From an uncultured bacterium (GTDB lineage Bacteria > Bacillota > Negativicutes > Veillonellales > Veillonellaceae), in the NCBI GenBank assembly GCA_905214495.1, contig CAJMLW010000009.1:1-64000 (forward strand): a DNA stretch of 64,000 bases, given 5' to 3'. A program made the position numbers and the translations under genes. Under the pieces are notes generated by a model. The model saw nothing but the letters and a program-made list of their open reading frames with translations. It was not told the origin of the DNA and made no database searches. Positions 7,731 through 16,175 of this stretch are shown here, piece after piece. Position 1 is the stretch's first letter. Every line of letters starts with the position of its first letter.

Positions 7731-8960
7731 GTGGCATTAATCGTCAAAAAGTTTGGTGGCAGTTCTGTTGCAACACCTGAAAAAATATTTAATATCGTTG
7801 ATCGTGTCCTTCATGAAAAGAAAGAGGACGATCGCATTGTAATAGTTGTATCTGCTATGGGGGATACAACAGATGACTTGGTAGCTTTGGCAAAACAAGT
7901 AACATCTAAACCATATGGTCGTGAAATGGACCGCTTGTTGTCTACTGGCGAACAAGTGACGATTGCATTGATGGCTATGGCGTTTAATGAACGTGGTCAA
8001 AAGGCTGTCTCTTTAACTGGTGATCAAGCAGGTATTACAAGTAGTGATAACTTTAATAAGGGTCGTATTTTAGGTGTGGATCCTAATCGTGTATTCGAAG
8101 CATTGGATGCAGGCAATATCGTTGTTGTTGCTGGTTTCCAAGGGATTACAGAATACGGTGATATGGTAACATTGGGCCGTGGTGGTTCCGATACAACGGC
8201 TGTTGCGTTAGCAGGTGCTATGAAAGCCGATGTATGTGAAATCTTTACAGATGTAGAAGGTGTATACTCTACTGACCCTCGCGTAGCAAAGGAAGCTTTC
8301 AAACTAGAAGAAGTTACGTATGGTGAAATGCTTGAAATGGCACGTTTAGGTGCAGGCGTAATGCAACCGCGTGCTGTTGAAATGGGTTTCCGTTATGGTG
8401 TACCAATTCATGTTCGCTCTACATTCAGTAATAATACAGGCACAATTATTCGGGAGGATTATACCGTGGAATCTAATAAATACGTAATTACAGGCGTAGC
8501 CGATGATACAAATACCGCAAAAGTAGCTCTTGTGGGCGTTGAAAATAAACCTGGTATTGCAGCAAAAGTATTTAAAGCATTAGCAGAAAAAAATGTTGAC
8601 GTGGATATGATCGTTCAATCTATTCGTTCTGTAGGTGAACCTAAAACTGACCTTATCTTCACAATTGCTCTTGATGATGTGGTATTGGCACGTGAAGTGT
8701 TGAAAGAATTACAACAAACTGTTGATATCGAAGCTGTTAATATTGATGAAAATATGGCAAAAGTATCCATCATTGGTGCTGGTATGTTGGGTCAACCTGG
8801 CGTAGCTGCTCAAATGTTTGATATCCTTAGTAAAGAAGGCATCAATATTGAAATCATCAGTACTTCTGAAATCAGTATTTCTTGCTTGGTTGCACAAAAC
8901 CGCGTAAAAGATGCAGTTCGTGTTATTCATAATGGTCTTTTGTTAAACGAACGAGGCTAA
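7731..8960 (+). CDS. lysC: Aspartate kinase
   Basis: Phosphorylates aspartate, the first step toward lysine/diaminopimelate, threonine and methionine. The 409-residue monofunctional enzyme starts with the kinase signature VKKFGGSSVATPEKI and continues with the amino-acid kinase domain to about 245 (GRGGSDTTAVALA near 148). Two ACT regulatory domains follow (about 265-330 and 345-405), so feedback control is likely. The start is GTG at 7731 with GAGGG about 8 bases upstream. In this organism diaminopimelate also feeds peptidoglycan, as shown by MurE downstream. Confidence 0.95.
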   Translation: MALIVKKFGGSSVATPEKIFNIVDRVLHEKKEDDRIVIVVSAMGDTTDDLVALAKQVTSKPYGREMDRLLSTGEQVTIALMAMAFNERGQKAVSLTGDQAGITSSDNFNKGRILGVDPNRVFEALDAGNIVVVAGFQGITEYGDMVTLGRGGSDTTAVALAGAMKADVCEIFTDVEGVYSTDPRVAKEAFKLEEVTYGEMLEMARLGAGVMQPRAVEMGFRYGVPIHVRSTFSNNTGTIIREDYTVESNKYVITGVADDTNTAKVALVGVENKPGIAAKVFKALAEKNVDVDMIVQSIRSVGEPKTDLIFTIALDDVVLAREVLKELQQTVDIEAVNIDENMAKVSIIGAGMLGQPGVAAQMFDILSKEGINIEIISTSEISISCLVAQNRVKDAVRVIHNGLLLNERG

Positions 8961-8964
8961 ATAC

Positions 8965-9285
8965 ATGATGGATAGTCTACGTACATTTATGGACGAAATG
9001 CTCGATGATCAAGGGCGTAAGGAAGGTTTTATTAGCGATTTATTAGCGAATTTAAAAACACAACCTATCCCTACATTGGAGCAAGCACAGACAGGCTATA
9101 CAACAGTGAGCAATTTACATGGTATATTTTATAATTATGATGCGTCAGAGGTGACCATATCTTATAAGGTAGTACCAGATATGTATGCTCCCTATACATT
9201 GAGTTTTCGCCAATTTGAGGTTGTTCTCGAAGGTCTTTTGACAAGTCGACGCAATCAAAAGTGGCAAATCAAACAAGATAAATAA
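8965..9285 (+). CDS. Hypothetical protein downstream of lysC
   Basis: A 106-residue soluble, acidic protein that I do not recognise. It begins 4 bases after the lysC stop, so it is probably cotranscribed. The ATG at 8965 is followed at once by a second ATG at 8968. The N-terminal 30 residues look helical, and the C-terminal half has alternating hydrophobic residues suggesting beta structure. No membrane segment, cysteine pair or nucleotide-binding motif is visible. A strong terminator follows, so it is the last gene of the unit. Confidence 0.7.
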   Translation: MMDSLRTFMDEMLDDQGRKEGFISDLLANLKTQPIPTLEQAQTGYTTVSNLHGIFYNYDASEVTISYKVVPDMYAPYTLSFRQFEVVLEGLLTSRRNQKWQIKQDK

Positions 9286-9287
9286 TA

Positions 9288-9326
9288 AAATCAGGACACT
9301 CCTACAAGGGTGTCCTGATTTATTTT
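9288..9326 (+). terminator. Rho-independent terminator
   Basis: AAATCAGGACAC pairs with GTGTCCTGATTT around a 10-base loop, then TATTTT. It ends the lysC unit. Confidence 0.85.
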
Positions 9327-9410
9327 GTTGTTATTATATGCGACATTTATATCTCATTGATAAGAATAAGTTATAGATAATCTTTGTAATTTGATAATAA
9401 TTCTTGAAAA

Positions 9411-9440
9411 TTCGTGTAAATCTACGTAATGTGGTATAAT
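9411..9440 (+). promoter_or_regulatory. Candidate extended minus-10 promoter of the M16C protease gene
   Basis: TGTGGTATAAT (ending 9440) is an extended minus-10. A weak TTCGTG (9411-9416) lies 18 bp upstream. Confidence 0.35.
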
Positions 9441-9509
9441 AAATAGTCAATGATAGATTAAGATTTTACATATATATACATTATAAATAATTTAGAAAGA
9501 AGGGTATCT

Positions 9510-12416
9510 ATGGAACTGAATAAAATATATTCTGGTTTTCGCCTTGATCGCATAGAACGCATTGATGAAATCAATGGTACAGCCTATGAAATGAAACATG
9601 AAAAATCTGGTGCTCGTCTTATTTATATTGACTCACCAGACACTAATAAAGTATTTAATATTGCCTTTAGAACGACTCCTCAAGATAGTACAGGCGTCGC
9701 TCATATCATGGAACACTCCGTACTTTGTGGTTCTCGTAAATTTCCATTAAAAGAGCCATTTGTAGAACTTGTAAAAGGTTCTTTGAATACATTCTTAAAT
9801 GCTATGACCTATCCGGATAAAACGATGTATCCTGTAGCAAGTAAGAATGACAAAGATTTCCATAATTTGATGGATGTATACCTCGATGCTGTTTTCTATC
9901 CACGGGCAGCAAAGGATCCAGAAATTATGATGCAAGAAGGTTGGCATTATGAGCTTGATTCTGTTGATGATGAGTTAACGTATAAGGGTGTTGTATTTAA
10001 CGAAATGAAAGGGGTTTACTCCTCTCCAGATTCCGTACTAGAACGCGAATTGATGCATTCCTTGTTTCCTGATACAACATATGGTGTTGACTCCGGTGGT
10101 AATCCAGATAATATTACGGACTTGACCTATGAAAAATTCAAGAAATTCTACGATGTGTATTATCACCCATCCAATAGCTATATTTTCCTATATGGTACAA
10201 TGGATATCGGAGAACAATTGCGCTTTATCAACGATGAATATTTGAGCCATTTCGATGTTATTGAAATCGATACTGAGGTGACAGAGCAAGCTCCGTTTAA
10301 GGATGGTAAAGTGATTACATATCCTTATAGTGTTGGTTCTGATGAAAGTATGGATAATCGTACGTTGCATGCTTTCTCGTATGTATTGCCAGATGTAACA
10401 CCAGAACAAAGCCTTGCTTTTGAGGTATTAACACATGCTTTGTTAACATCTCCTGCAGCACCTTTAAAACAAGCATTGGTGAAAGCCGGCATTGGTTCTG
10501 ATGTATCTGGTTACTACCTAGATAGCATCCGTCAACCAATTTGGGTTGTTCAAGCCAGCGGTTCTAACATGGATAAACAAGGCCAACTACAAGAGATTGT
10601 TGAATCCACATTACAACAATTATGTAAGGATGGCATCGATAAGGAACTATTAGAAGCTTCTCTTAATAGCATTGAGTTTACCCTTCGTGAAAGCGATTTT
10701 GGGGGCCGTCCAATCGGTTTAGCTTATGTTATCCGCATGATGGACAATTGGTTATACGGTAAGGATCCAATTGAGTTGTTACATTATGAAGAAGCATTAG
10801 TTAATATTCGCAAAGGCCTTCAAGGTTCTTACTTTGAGGATTTGATTCGTCGTTCCTTATTGGATAATCATCATAAGTCTCTCGTATCCTTGTATCCTGA
10901 ACAAGGATTGCAAGATAAAAAGGATGCAGAGGTTAAGGAACAATTGGCAGCTATCAAAGCTTCTATGTCACAAGATGAGTTAGAATCTATTGTAGAACAA
11001 ACAAAACGCCTTAAACTTCGCCAAGAGACACCGGATAGTGAAGAAGCGTTAGCCACTATTCCACTTTTAGAATTATCTGATTTAAGTCCAGAAGTGGAAG
11101 ATGTAGAACGTCGTGAAAGTACGATTGGTCATACAAAACTTCATTTTGTTCCTACTTTCACAAAGGGCATCAACTATGTGGCTTACTATTTTAAGTTAGA
11201 TTGCCTCACTGAGGACGAATTATTCTATGCAGATATCTTAAGTGATATCATCGGTCGCGTAGATACATCTAAACGTTCTTATGAAGATTTGGCAAAATTA
11301 ATCAATCTAAATCTTGGTGGTTTGAGTGCTGATATTACAGGTATTAGTAAAGCCGGCAAACGGGATGAGTTCATACCTCTCATGGTTGTACGTAGTAAAG
11401 CATTGCATGCTAAGTTACCTGAATTGTGCAATATCATCAATGAAGTTATTCACGATGCGCAATACACCGATGTAACGCGTTTAACAGAGCTTGTACAAGA
11501 AGGCAAAGCAATTTGGGATAATGAGGCGTTCCGTAGAGGAAATACCATTGTTAGTCAACGTGTAATGGCTAAGGTATCAAAGGTTGGCAAATTCCGTGAT
11601 GATGGTAATTTAGGTTATTATCAAAAAATTAGTGAATTAGCTACTAATCCAGCTGCATTACCATTATTACCAGAAAAATTAGCTGATGTGGCTCGCAAGA
11701 TTTTCCGTTCTAACAATGTAGAAATTTTATTCGTTGGTGAAGAGCAAGAACTAGCACCATTTACAGAGTTAATGAAGCCATTGCTCAATACATGGAATGC
11801 AGAGGTATTGCCAAATAATGTATTGACCCTAGAACATACAACGAGCAATGAAGGCATTGTCACTGCGGGCAAGGTTCAATATGTGGCACAAGGTGGTAAT
11901 TTTATTGATCATGGATATACCCATGTTGGTGCTATGAGCGTATTAGAAACGATCTTGCGTTATGAATACTTGTGGATTCGTATCCGTGTACAAGGTGGGG
12001 CTTATGGCGCCTTTGCTAACTTCTATGACGATGGCAATATGATTTTCTGTAGTTATCGAGATCCAAATCTTGTGGAAACACTTAATGTGTACAAAGGGTT
12101 GCCTGAATACTTACGCAAATTTACATTAACAGATCGAGAAATGCGTAAATATATTATCGGGACTATGAGTGGACTTGATTTACCGATGACACCTGCATTG
12201 CGTGGCCCTCGTGCCATGGGCTTATACTTTAGTGGTGCCAATATTGAAGATAAGGTGGCATTTAGAAAACAAGTTATCGCTTGTAAGCCAGAAGACATCG
12301 TAGCTCTTGCAGATGTAGTAGAACCTGTGTTAAAGGATAATCATATTTGTTCCATGGGGAACGAACAAAAAATCAAAGACAGCGGTGTCTTTGATAGTAT
12401 TGTATCCCTTGGATAA
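9510..12416 (+). CDS. M16C (presequence-protease-like) zinc metallopeptidase
   Basis: A 968-residue peptidase of the insulinase/PreP-Cym1 family, which degrades small unfolded peptides inside a closed chamber. The inverted zinc motif HIMEH is at 65-69, and the downstream helix GVVFNEMKGVYSSP supplies the third ligand region. The usual M16C architecture of two duplicated halves is consistent with the length. The second half carries the typical substrate-side motif RVQGGAYGAF. There is no signal peptide, so it is cytoplasmic. The ATG follows GAAAGAAGGG about 7 bases upstream. It appears to be a single-gene unit. Confidence 0.9.
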   Translation: MELNKIYSGFRLDRIERIDEINGTAYEMKHEKSGARLIYIDSPDTNKVFNIAFRTTPQDSTGVAHIMEHSVLCGSRKFPLKEPFVELVKGSLNTFLNAMTYPDKTMYPVASKNDKDFHNLMDVYLDAVFYPRAAKDPEIMMQEGWHYELDSVDDELTYKGVVFNEMKGVYSSPDSVLERELMHSLFPDTTYGVDSGGNPDNITDLTYEKFKKFYDVYYHPSNSYIFLYGTMDIGEQLRFINDEYLSHFDVIEIDTEVTEQAPFKDGKVITYPYSVGSDESMDNRTLHAFSYVLPDVTPEQSLAFEVLTHALLTSPAAPLKQALVKAGIGSDVSGYYLDSIRQPIWVVQASGSNMDKQGQLQEIVESTLQQLCKDGIDKELLEASLNSIEFTLRESDFGGRPIGLAYVIRMMDNWLYGKDPIELLHYEEALVNIRKGLQGSYFEDLIRRSLLDNHHKSLVSLYPEQGLQDKKDAEVKEQLAAIKASMSQDELESIVEQTKRLKLRQETPDSEEALATIPLLELSDLSPEVEDVERRESTIGHTKLHFVPTFTKGINYVAYYFKLDCLTEDELFYADILSDIIGRVDTSKRSYEDLAKLINLNLGGLSADITGISKAGKRDEFIPLMVVRSKALHAKLPELCNIINEVIHDAQYTDVTRLTELVQEGKAIWDNEAFRRGNTIVSQRVMAKVSKVGKFRDDGNLGYYQKISELATNPAALPLLPEKLADVARKIFRSNNVEILFVGEEQELAPFTELMKPLLNTWNAEVLPNNVLTLEHTTSNEGIVTAGKVQYVAQGGNFIDHGYTHVGAMSVLETILRYEYLWIRIRVQGGAYGAFANFYDDGNMIFCSYRDPNLVETLNVYKGLPEYLRKFTLTDREMRKYIIGTMSGLDLPMTPALRGPRAMGLYFSGANIEDKVAFRKQVIACKPEDIVALADVVEPVLKDNHICSMGNEQKIKDSGVFDSIVSLG

Positions 12417-12517
12417 TGCATAGTTTGTAAACTGAGTACATCCTCACCATGTGTTAATATAATAATGTATTAATATAATAGTATATTATTAGAGTGCTAT
12501 ATAAGGAGATACTATTT

Positions 12518-13465
12518 ATGAAAGGACGATTCGCACCTAGCCCAACGGGGTATATCCACATAGGGAATGTGTGGATCGCCCTTTTGTCGTATATATCGAC
12601 CCGTAACCAGTATGGTACCTATGTGGTACGCATGGAAGATATCGATTTACAGCGCTCTAAGCGTTCTTTTGGAGAAGCTCTGTTAGATGATTTAGAATGG
12701 CTTGGCTTTGAATGGGATGAGGGTCCGCGTGTGGGTGGACCGGAATCTTCGTATTGGCAAAGTGAACGGTTGCCAATGTATGATGAGGTATTACAACGAT
12801 TAGAGGATGCAGGTCTAATTTATCCATGTTTTTGTAATCGTACTCGCTTACAATCCATTGCTTCTGCACCTCATCGTGGAGAAGTAGTCCATCATTATGA
12901 TGGACATTGCCGCAGTTTAGATAGTACTACGGTGAGGTTGAAGCGATTAGAAAAGAATCCATCAATGCGTATTAAGGTGACTGATTCCACTATGGATTTT
13001 AACGATATATATCAAGGGCCACAGCATTTTGTATTGTGCCAAGGTGTTGATGATTTTGTATTGCGTCGTGGAGATGGCATGTATGCCTATAATTTGGCGG
13101 TCGTACTAGATGATATAGCAATGGGGATTACTGAAATCATTCGGGGGCACGATTTACTGGAAACTACGGCTCAACAAATGTACTTATATCGCATATTGAA
13201 TGCGGATGCGCCTTCTTATGGTCATGCACCGCTACTCATGGATAACGATGGACATAGGCTTTCAAAACGGCAGAAAAGTATAACAGTAAAAGAATTGAGA
13301 GAGCTGGGATGGTCAGCACAACGTATTTTAGGTGAATTAGCCATATTAGCAGGATTTATTCCTAAATGTGATGCACCAAGTATCTCTTTAGAATCATTAT
13401 TAGCATATACAGCTCGAACAAAAGAGTTATGTTATGAACATATTGTTTTAAAAAAATCGATGTAA
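12518..13465 (+). CDS. gluQ: Glutamyl-Q tRNA(Asp) synthetase
   Basis: A GluRS-like enzyme of 315 residues that lacks the anticodon-binding domain. It glutamylates queuosine in tRNA(Asp). The N-terminus RFAPSPTGYIHIGN (4-17) has the class I HIGH-equivalent. RMEDID and a Cys-rich PCFCN with a later HC suit the zinc site of this subfamily. RLSKRQKS near 247-254 is the KMSKS-equivalent. The ATG at 12518 has AAGGAG at 12503-12508; an upstream in-frame start at 12494 has none. Full-length GltX would be about 480 residues, so GluQ is preferred. Confidence 0.88.
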   Translation: MKGRFAPSPTGYIHIGNVWIALLSYISTRNQYGTYVVRMEDIDLQRSKRSFGEALLDDLEWLGFEWDEGPRVGGPESSYWQSERLPMYDEVLQRLEDAGLIYPCFCNRTRLQSIASAPHRGEVVHHYDGHCRSLDSTTVRLKRLEKNPSMRIKVTDSTMDFNDIYQGPQHFVLCQGVDDFVLRRGDGMYAYNLAVVLDDIAMGITEIIRGHDLLETTAQQMYLYRILNADAPSYGHAPLLMDNDGHRLSKRQKSITVKELRELGWSAQRILGELAILAGFIPKCDAPSISLESLLAYTARTKELCYEHIVLKKSM

Positions 13466-13469
13466 TATA

Positions 13470-13497
13470 TTGACAGTTTTCGATATTAATATATAAT
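13470..13497 (+). promoter_or_regulatory. Promoter of the CoA-binding protein/thioredoxin pair
   Basis: TTGACA (13470-13475) and TATAAT (13492-13497) are 16 bp apart, directly after gluQ. Confidence 0.6.
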
Positions 13498-13518
13498 AGT
13501 ATATAAGAGGTGGTAAGA

Positions 13519-13893
13519 ATGACTATTAAAGATGCGTTAGCTGAAAAAGTTTGGGCTGTAATAGGTGCCACTCATAAAACCGATAAGTTTGGATATAAGA
13601 TTTATAAGTGCTTAAAAGAGCATGGATATGAAGTCTATCCGGTTAATCCAAATGTAACGAGTATCGATGGCGATACTTGTTATCCGAGTCTATCTGCGTT
13701 GCCAGTTGTTCCTGGTGTTGTTGATTTTGTAGTGCCAGAAACAGCTGGGCTTGCAGCAATTGATGAATGTAAACAATTGGGGATTAAGACAATCTGGTTA
13801 CAACCCGGTGCGGATAAACCAGCAGTCTTAGCTAAGGCTAAAGAGGTAGGTTTGGATTACATTCAAGATTGTGTATTAGTTCAATTGCCTTAG
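13519..13893 (+). CDS. CoA-binding domain protein (YccU type)
   Basis: A 124-residue protein made of one Rossmann-like CoA-binding domain. WAVIGATHKTDKFG near residues 11-24 is the nucleotide-binding turn, followed by GYEVYPVNP and DFVVPETAG, then IWLQPGA and DCVLVQLP, all typical of YccU-like proteins. The physiological role of these stand-alone domains is not settled. The ATG at 13519 has AGAGG 8 bases upstream. It lies 9 bases before the thioredoxin gene, so the two are likely cotranscribed. Confidence 0.85.
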   Translation: MTIKDALAEKVWAVIGATHKTDKFGYKIYKCLKEHGYEVYPVNPNVTSIDGDTCYPSLSALPVVPGVVDFVVPETAGLAAIDECKQLGIKTIWLQPGADKPAVLAKAKEVGLDYIQDCVLVQLP

Positions 13894-13902
13894 GAGGAAA
13901 TA

Positions 13903-14223
13903 ATGAGCGAATTAAAAGAGTTAAAAACAGCAGAATATCAAGATCTTCTTAATCAAGGTGGCGTAACAGTTATTGATTTCTGGGCACCATGGTGCGGTTA
14001 TTGTGTACGCATGATGCCGGTTATCGAAGAAATCGCTGGTGAATTAGCAGGCAAAGCAAATTTTGTGAAAGTAAACGCTGATGAAGAACCAAGCTTGGCT
14101 CGTGATTTACAAGTAGAAGTATTGCCTACATTTGTAATTTTGAAAGATGGCGAAGTAGTAGATCGTAAAATTGGCTTCTTGCCAAAAGGTGATTTACAAG
14201 GTGCTATCGAATCTAAATTCTAA
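13903..14223 (+). CDS. trxA: Thioredoxin with WCGYC active site
   Basis: A 106-residue thioredoxin-fold disulfide reductase. The active site is Trp30-Cys31-Gly32-Tyr33-Cys34 instead of the usual WCGPC, and the cis-proline is Pro75 in VLPTF. The fold landmarks VIDFWAPW and GEVVDRKIGF are present. Replacing Pro with Tyr between the cysteines would be expected to shift the redox potential. The ribosome site is TAGGAGG, with the ATG 13903 in the same transcript as the CoA-binding gene. It ends at a strong terminator. Confidence 0.9.
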   Translation: MSELKELKTAEYQDLLNQGGVTVIDFWAPWCGYCVRMMPVIEEIAGELAGKANFVKVNADEEPSLARDLQVEVLPTFVILKDGEVVDRKIGFLPKGDLQGAIESKF

Positions 14224-14249
14224 TTAGATTAATAAACGGTAAAATATAT

Positions 14250-14292
14250 AAGGCCTATTAATGTATACATATACATTGATAGGCCTTTTTTA
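14250..14292 (+). terminator. Rho-independent terminator
   Basis: AAGGCCTAT-AATGTATA pairs with TATACATT-ATAGGCCTT, followed by T residues. It ends the thioredoxin unit. Confidence 0.85.
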
Positions 14293-14369
14293 TCTGTGTA
14301 AATAAAAACACAAGCAAAACTATAAATTAAATATAAAACTTAAAATAAAAAATAAATTAAATTAAAAAA

Positions 14370-14426
14370 GTGCTTAAAAAAGTATTAGCTGCTAATCCTC
14401 AAGTAGCTAAAAAGACAACTAAATAA
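14370..14426 (+). pseudogene. Possible C-terminal remnant of a lysine-rich protein
   Basis: An 18-codon frame encodes VLKKVLAANPQVAKKTTK and then a stop. It starts only after an in-frame stop at 14358-14360 and lacks a proper ribosome site. Its codon use looks like real coding sequence, and a terminator hairpin sits about 50 bases downstream, as after a gene. It could be the tail of a decayed gene for a basic protein. Chance is also possible. Confidence 0.25.
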
Positions 14427-14477
14427 GGTACCTCCCAAATGGTAGGCACTGAATACCTGTCTATCTAAGGTATGTAT

Positions 14478-14512
14478 AACCGCGTAGTACACTCGTGCTA
14501 CGCGGTTTTCTT
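14478..14512 (+). terminator. Strong terminator-like hairpin before the mraZ region
   Basis: AACCGCGTAG (14478-14487) pairs perfectly with CTACGCGGTT (14498-14507), followed by TTCTTTT. No intact gene lies directly upstream, so it may belong to a decayed gene or a small RNA. Confidence 0.7.
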
Positions 14513-14540
14513 TTGGCTTGATCTTGAATTTTTAATTTTG

Positions 14541-14756
14541 TGGTGATTATGTATAGCTGGTGGTGAATGGTGGTACATATATGGTGAATATTATAAAAAT
14601 AACCATATATAAGCGAACATATATTTGTGAAAAAATAGAGATAAACGATGAAAAATAACGAAAGATGAAGGAAAATTCATAATTTCACCAATTTTTATGT
14701 TTTATTTATTGTAACGAGTGGGGGATTGTGGTAAAATTTACCATATAGTGGTGAAT
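14541..14756 (+). promoter_or_regulatory. Repeated TGGTGA motifs, candidate MraZ-binding sites
   Basis: TGGTGAT/TGGTGAAT occurs at 14541, 14561, 14582 and 14749, and once inverted (ATTTCACCA, 14682-14690). GTGGGGGATTGTGG lies inside the promoter spacer. MraZ proteins are known to bind spaced TGG-containing direct repeats before their own genes, which makes these candidates for autoregulation. The exact operator cannot be defined from one sequence. Confidence 0.4.
14709..14737 (+). promoter_or_regulatory. Promoter of the division and cell-wall cluster
   Basis: TTGTAA (14709-14714) and TAAAAT (14732-14737) are 17 bp apart, 45 bases before the mraZ ATG. Confidence 0.6.
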
Positions 14757-14781
14757 GAGGATTGTAAGGCGGTGATGTTAG

Positions 14782-15213
14782 ATGTTCATGGGTGAATATA
14801 ATCACACTATAGATGCAAAAGGACGGTTGATTATACCTGCCAAAATACGTGAACAACTAGGTGATCACTGTGTACTTTCGAAAGGCCTCGATAACTGCAT
14901 CGCTATATATACTGCCGAAAGTTGGGAGCAACTTTCAAAAACATTACAATCATTACCATCTAATAAAGCAAATGCGCGTGCTATCAAACGGTTTTACTTT
15001 GGTAGTGCTGCAGAACTTGAATTTGATAAACAAGGCCGAATTTTGGTGCCAAGCGCCCTTCGTGAGCATGCTGAGCTACAAAAGGATGCGGTTATTATTG
15101 GTACTGGTGATAAGGTTGAGATTTGGAGTCGCGAACGCTTTGATGCATATGATGCGGAAGTGGCTGACAGTGTAGAGTCCTTGGCTGAAGGATTAGAAGG
15201 CATTGTGTTGTAG
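14782..15213 (+). CDS. mraZ: Transcriptional regulator MraZ
   Basis: A 143-residue DNA-binding protein that controls its own division cluster. Two SpoVT/AbrB-like half-domains are visible: MGEYNHTIDAKGRLIIPAKIRE (broken here as residues 3-24) and ELEFDKQGRILVPSALRE in the second half. The start MFMGEY is typical. GGCGGTGA lies before the ATG, and a second ATG follows at 14788. It is first in the cluster and its stop overlaps the ribosome site of rsmH. Confidence 0.95.
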   Translation: MFMGEYNHTIDAKGRLIIPAKIREQLGDHCVLSKGLDNCIAIYTAESWEQLSKTLQSLPSNKANARAIKRFYFGSAAELEFDKQGRILVPSALREHAELQKDAVIIGTGDKVEIWSRERFDAYDAEVADSVESLAEGLEGIVL

Positions 15214-15222
15214 GAGGCTATC

Positions 15223-16155
15223 GTGGAATTTAATCATGTCAGTGTGCTGTTGAATGAAACGGTGGATTCTGTTGTTACCAATCCTGATGGTATCTATGTT
15301 GACTGTACCTTAGGTGGCGCTGGTCACGCTCATGCCGTAGGTGAACGATTGAGCTCACAAGGCATGATTATCGGTTTAGATCAAGATGAAGATGCCTTAG
15401 CGGTAGCGAGACAACGCTTGTCTGATTTAACTTGTCAGGTTATGACGATACCTACAAATTTTTCAGATTTAAAACATGCTTTAGAAGAGCAAGGTATTTA
15501 TGAAGTTGATGGATTTATATTCGATTTAGGTGTTTCTAGTTATCAGTTGGATACACCGGAACGTGGTTTTTCGTATATGAATGATGGACCTCTTGATATG
15601 CGTATGGATAAAGAGGCACCTATTACTGCGGAAATCGTCGTGAATGAATATGAATCTGATAAATTATTACAGATTATCCGTGATTACGGTGAAGAACGCT
15701 GGGCTAAACGTATTGTTGAATTTATCGTGGCAGCCCGTAATGAAAAGAGAATTACCACTACTGGCGAATTGGTGTCAATTATAAAAAAAGCTATACCAGC
15801 AAAAGCAAGACAGGATGGCCCACATCCTGCCAAACGTACATTTCAGGCGATACGCATTGAAGTGAATCGCGAACTTGCTATTTTGCATGATAGTTTTGTG
15901 GATGCAGTGAGTATGTTGAAGCCAAAGGGGAGAATTGGTGTTATTACATTTCATTCCTTAGAGGATCGCATCACAAAACAAACATTTAAAGAGCTAAGTA
16001 CAGCTTGTATTTGTCCGCCTGAATTACCAGTTTGTGTATGTCATCATAAGGCTGTTCTTAAGGCTAAAAATAAGGCCATTGAGCCTAGTGCAGGGGAAGT
16101 AGAAATGAATCCTCGTTCTAGAAGTGCAAAACTTAGAGTAGGGATTAAATTGTAG
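15223..16155 (+). CDS. rsmH: 16S rRNA m4C1402 methyltransferase
   Basis: Methylates N4 of C1402 in 16S rRNA using SAM. The 310-residue protein has the SAM motif VDCTLGGAGH at 26-35, LDQDEDALAVA, FDLGVSSYQLD, ERGFSYMNDGPLDMRM and ITFHSLEDR, all hallmarks of RsmH/MraW. The start is GTG at 15223 after GGAGG at 15213-15217. It is the second gene of the cluster. Confidence 0.96.
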   Translation: MEFNHVSVLLNETVDSVVTNPDGIYVDCTLGGAGHAHAVGERLSSQGMIIGLDQDEDALAVARQRLSDLTCQVMTIPTNFSDLKHALEEQGIYEVDGFIFDLGVSSYQLDTPERGFSYMNDGPLDMRMDKEAPITAEIVVNEYESDKLLQIIRDYGEERWAKRIVEFIVAARNEKRITTTGELVSIIKKAIPAKARQDGPHPAKRTFQAIRIEVNRELAILHDSFVDAVSMLKPKGRIGVITFHSLEDRITKQTFKELSTACICPPELPVCVCHHKAVLKAKNKAIEPSAGEVEMNPRSRSAKLRVGIKL

Positions 16156-16175
16156 TATTGGAAGGGGTTATTTTA

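Larger units (their letters stand above)
14293..14781. other. Gene-poor region between trxA and mraZ
   Basis: The first 75 bases are extremely A-rich. A short frame at 14370-14426 looks like a gene remnant and is followed by a terminator-like hairpin at 14478-14512. The remainder carries repeated TGGTGA motifs and the promoter of the division cluster. No tRNA or known ncRNA was recognised. Confidence 0.5.

Noticed and set aside
14430..14512. T-box-like string (AACCGCG... with terminator) before mraZ
   Set aside because: The T-box consensus AGGGTGGNACCGCG is not present, there is no specifier stem, and the downstream gene is not amino-acid related.
14861..15175. Open frame inside mraZ in another frame (and similar overlapping frames in other genes)
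   Set aside because: It overlaps a clear gene with better signals and has no family resemblance; it is a by-product of codon bias.
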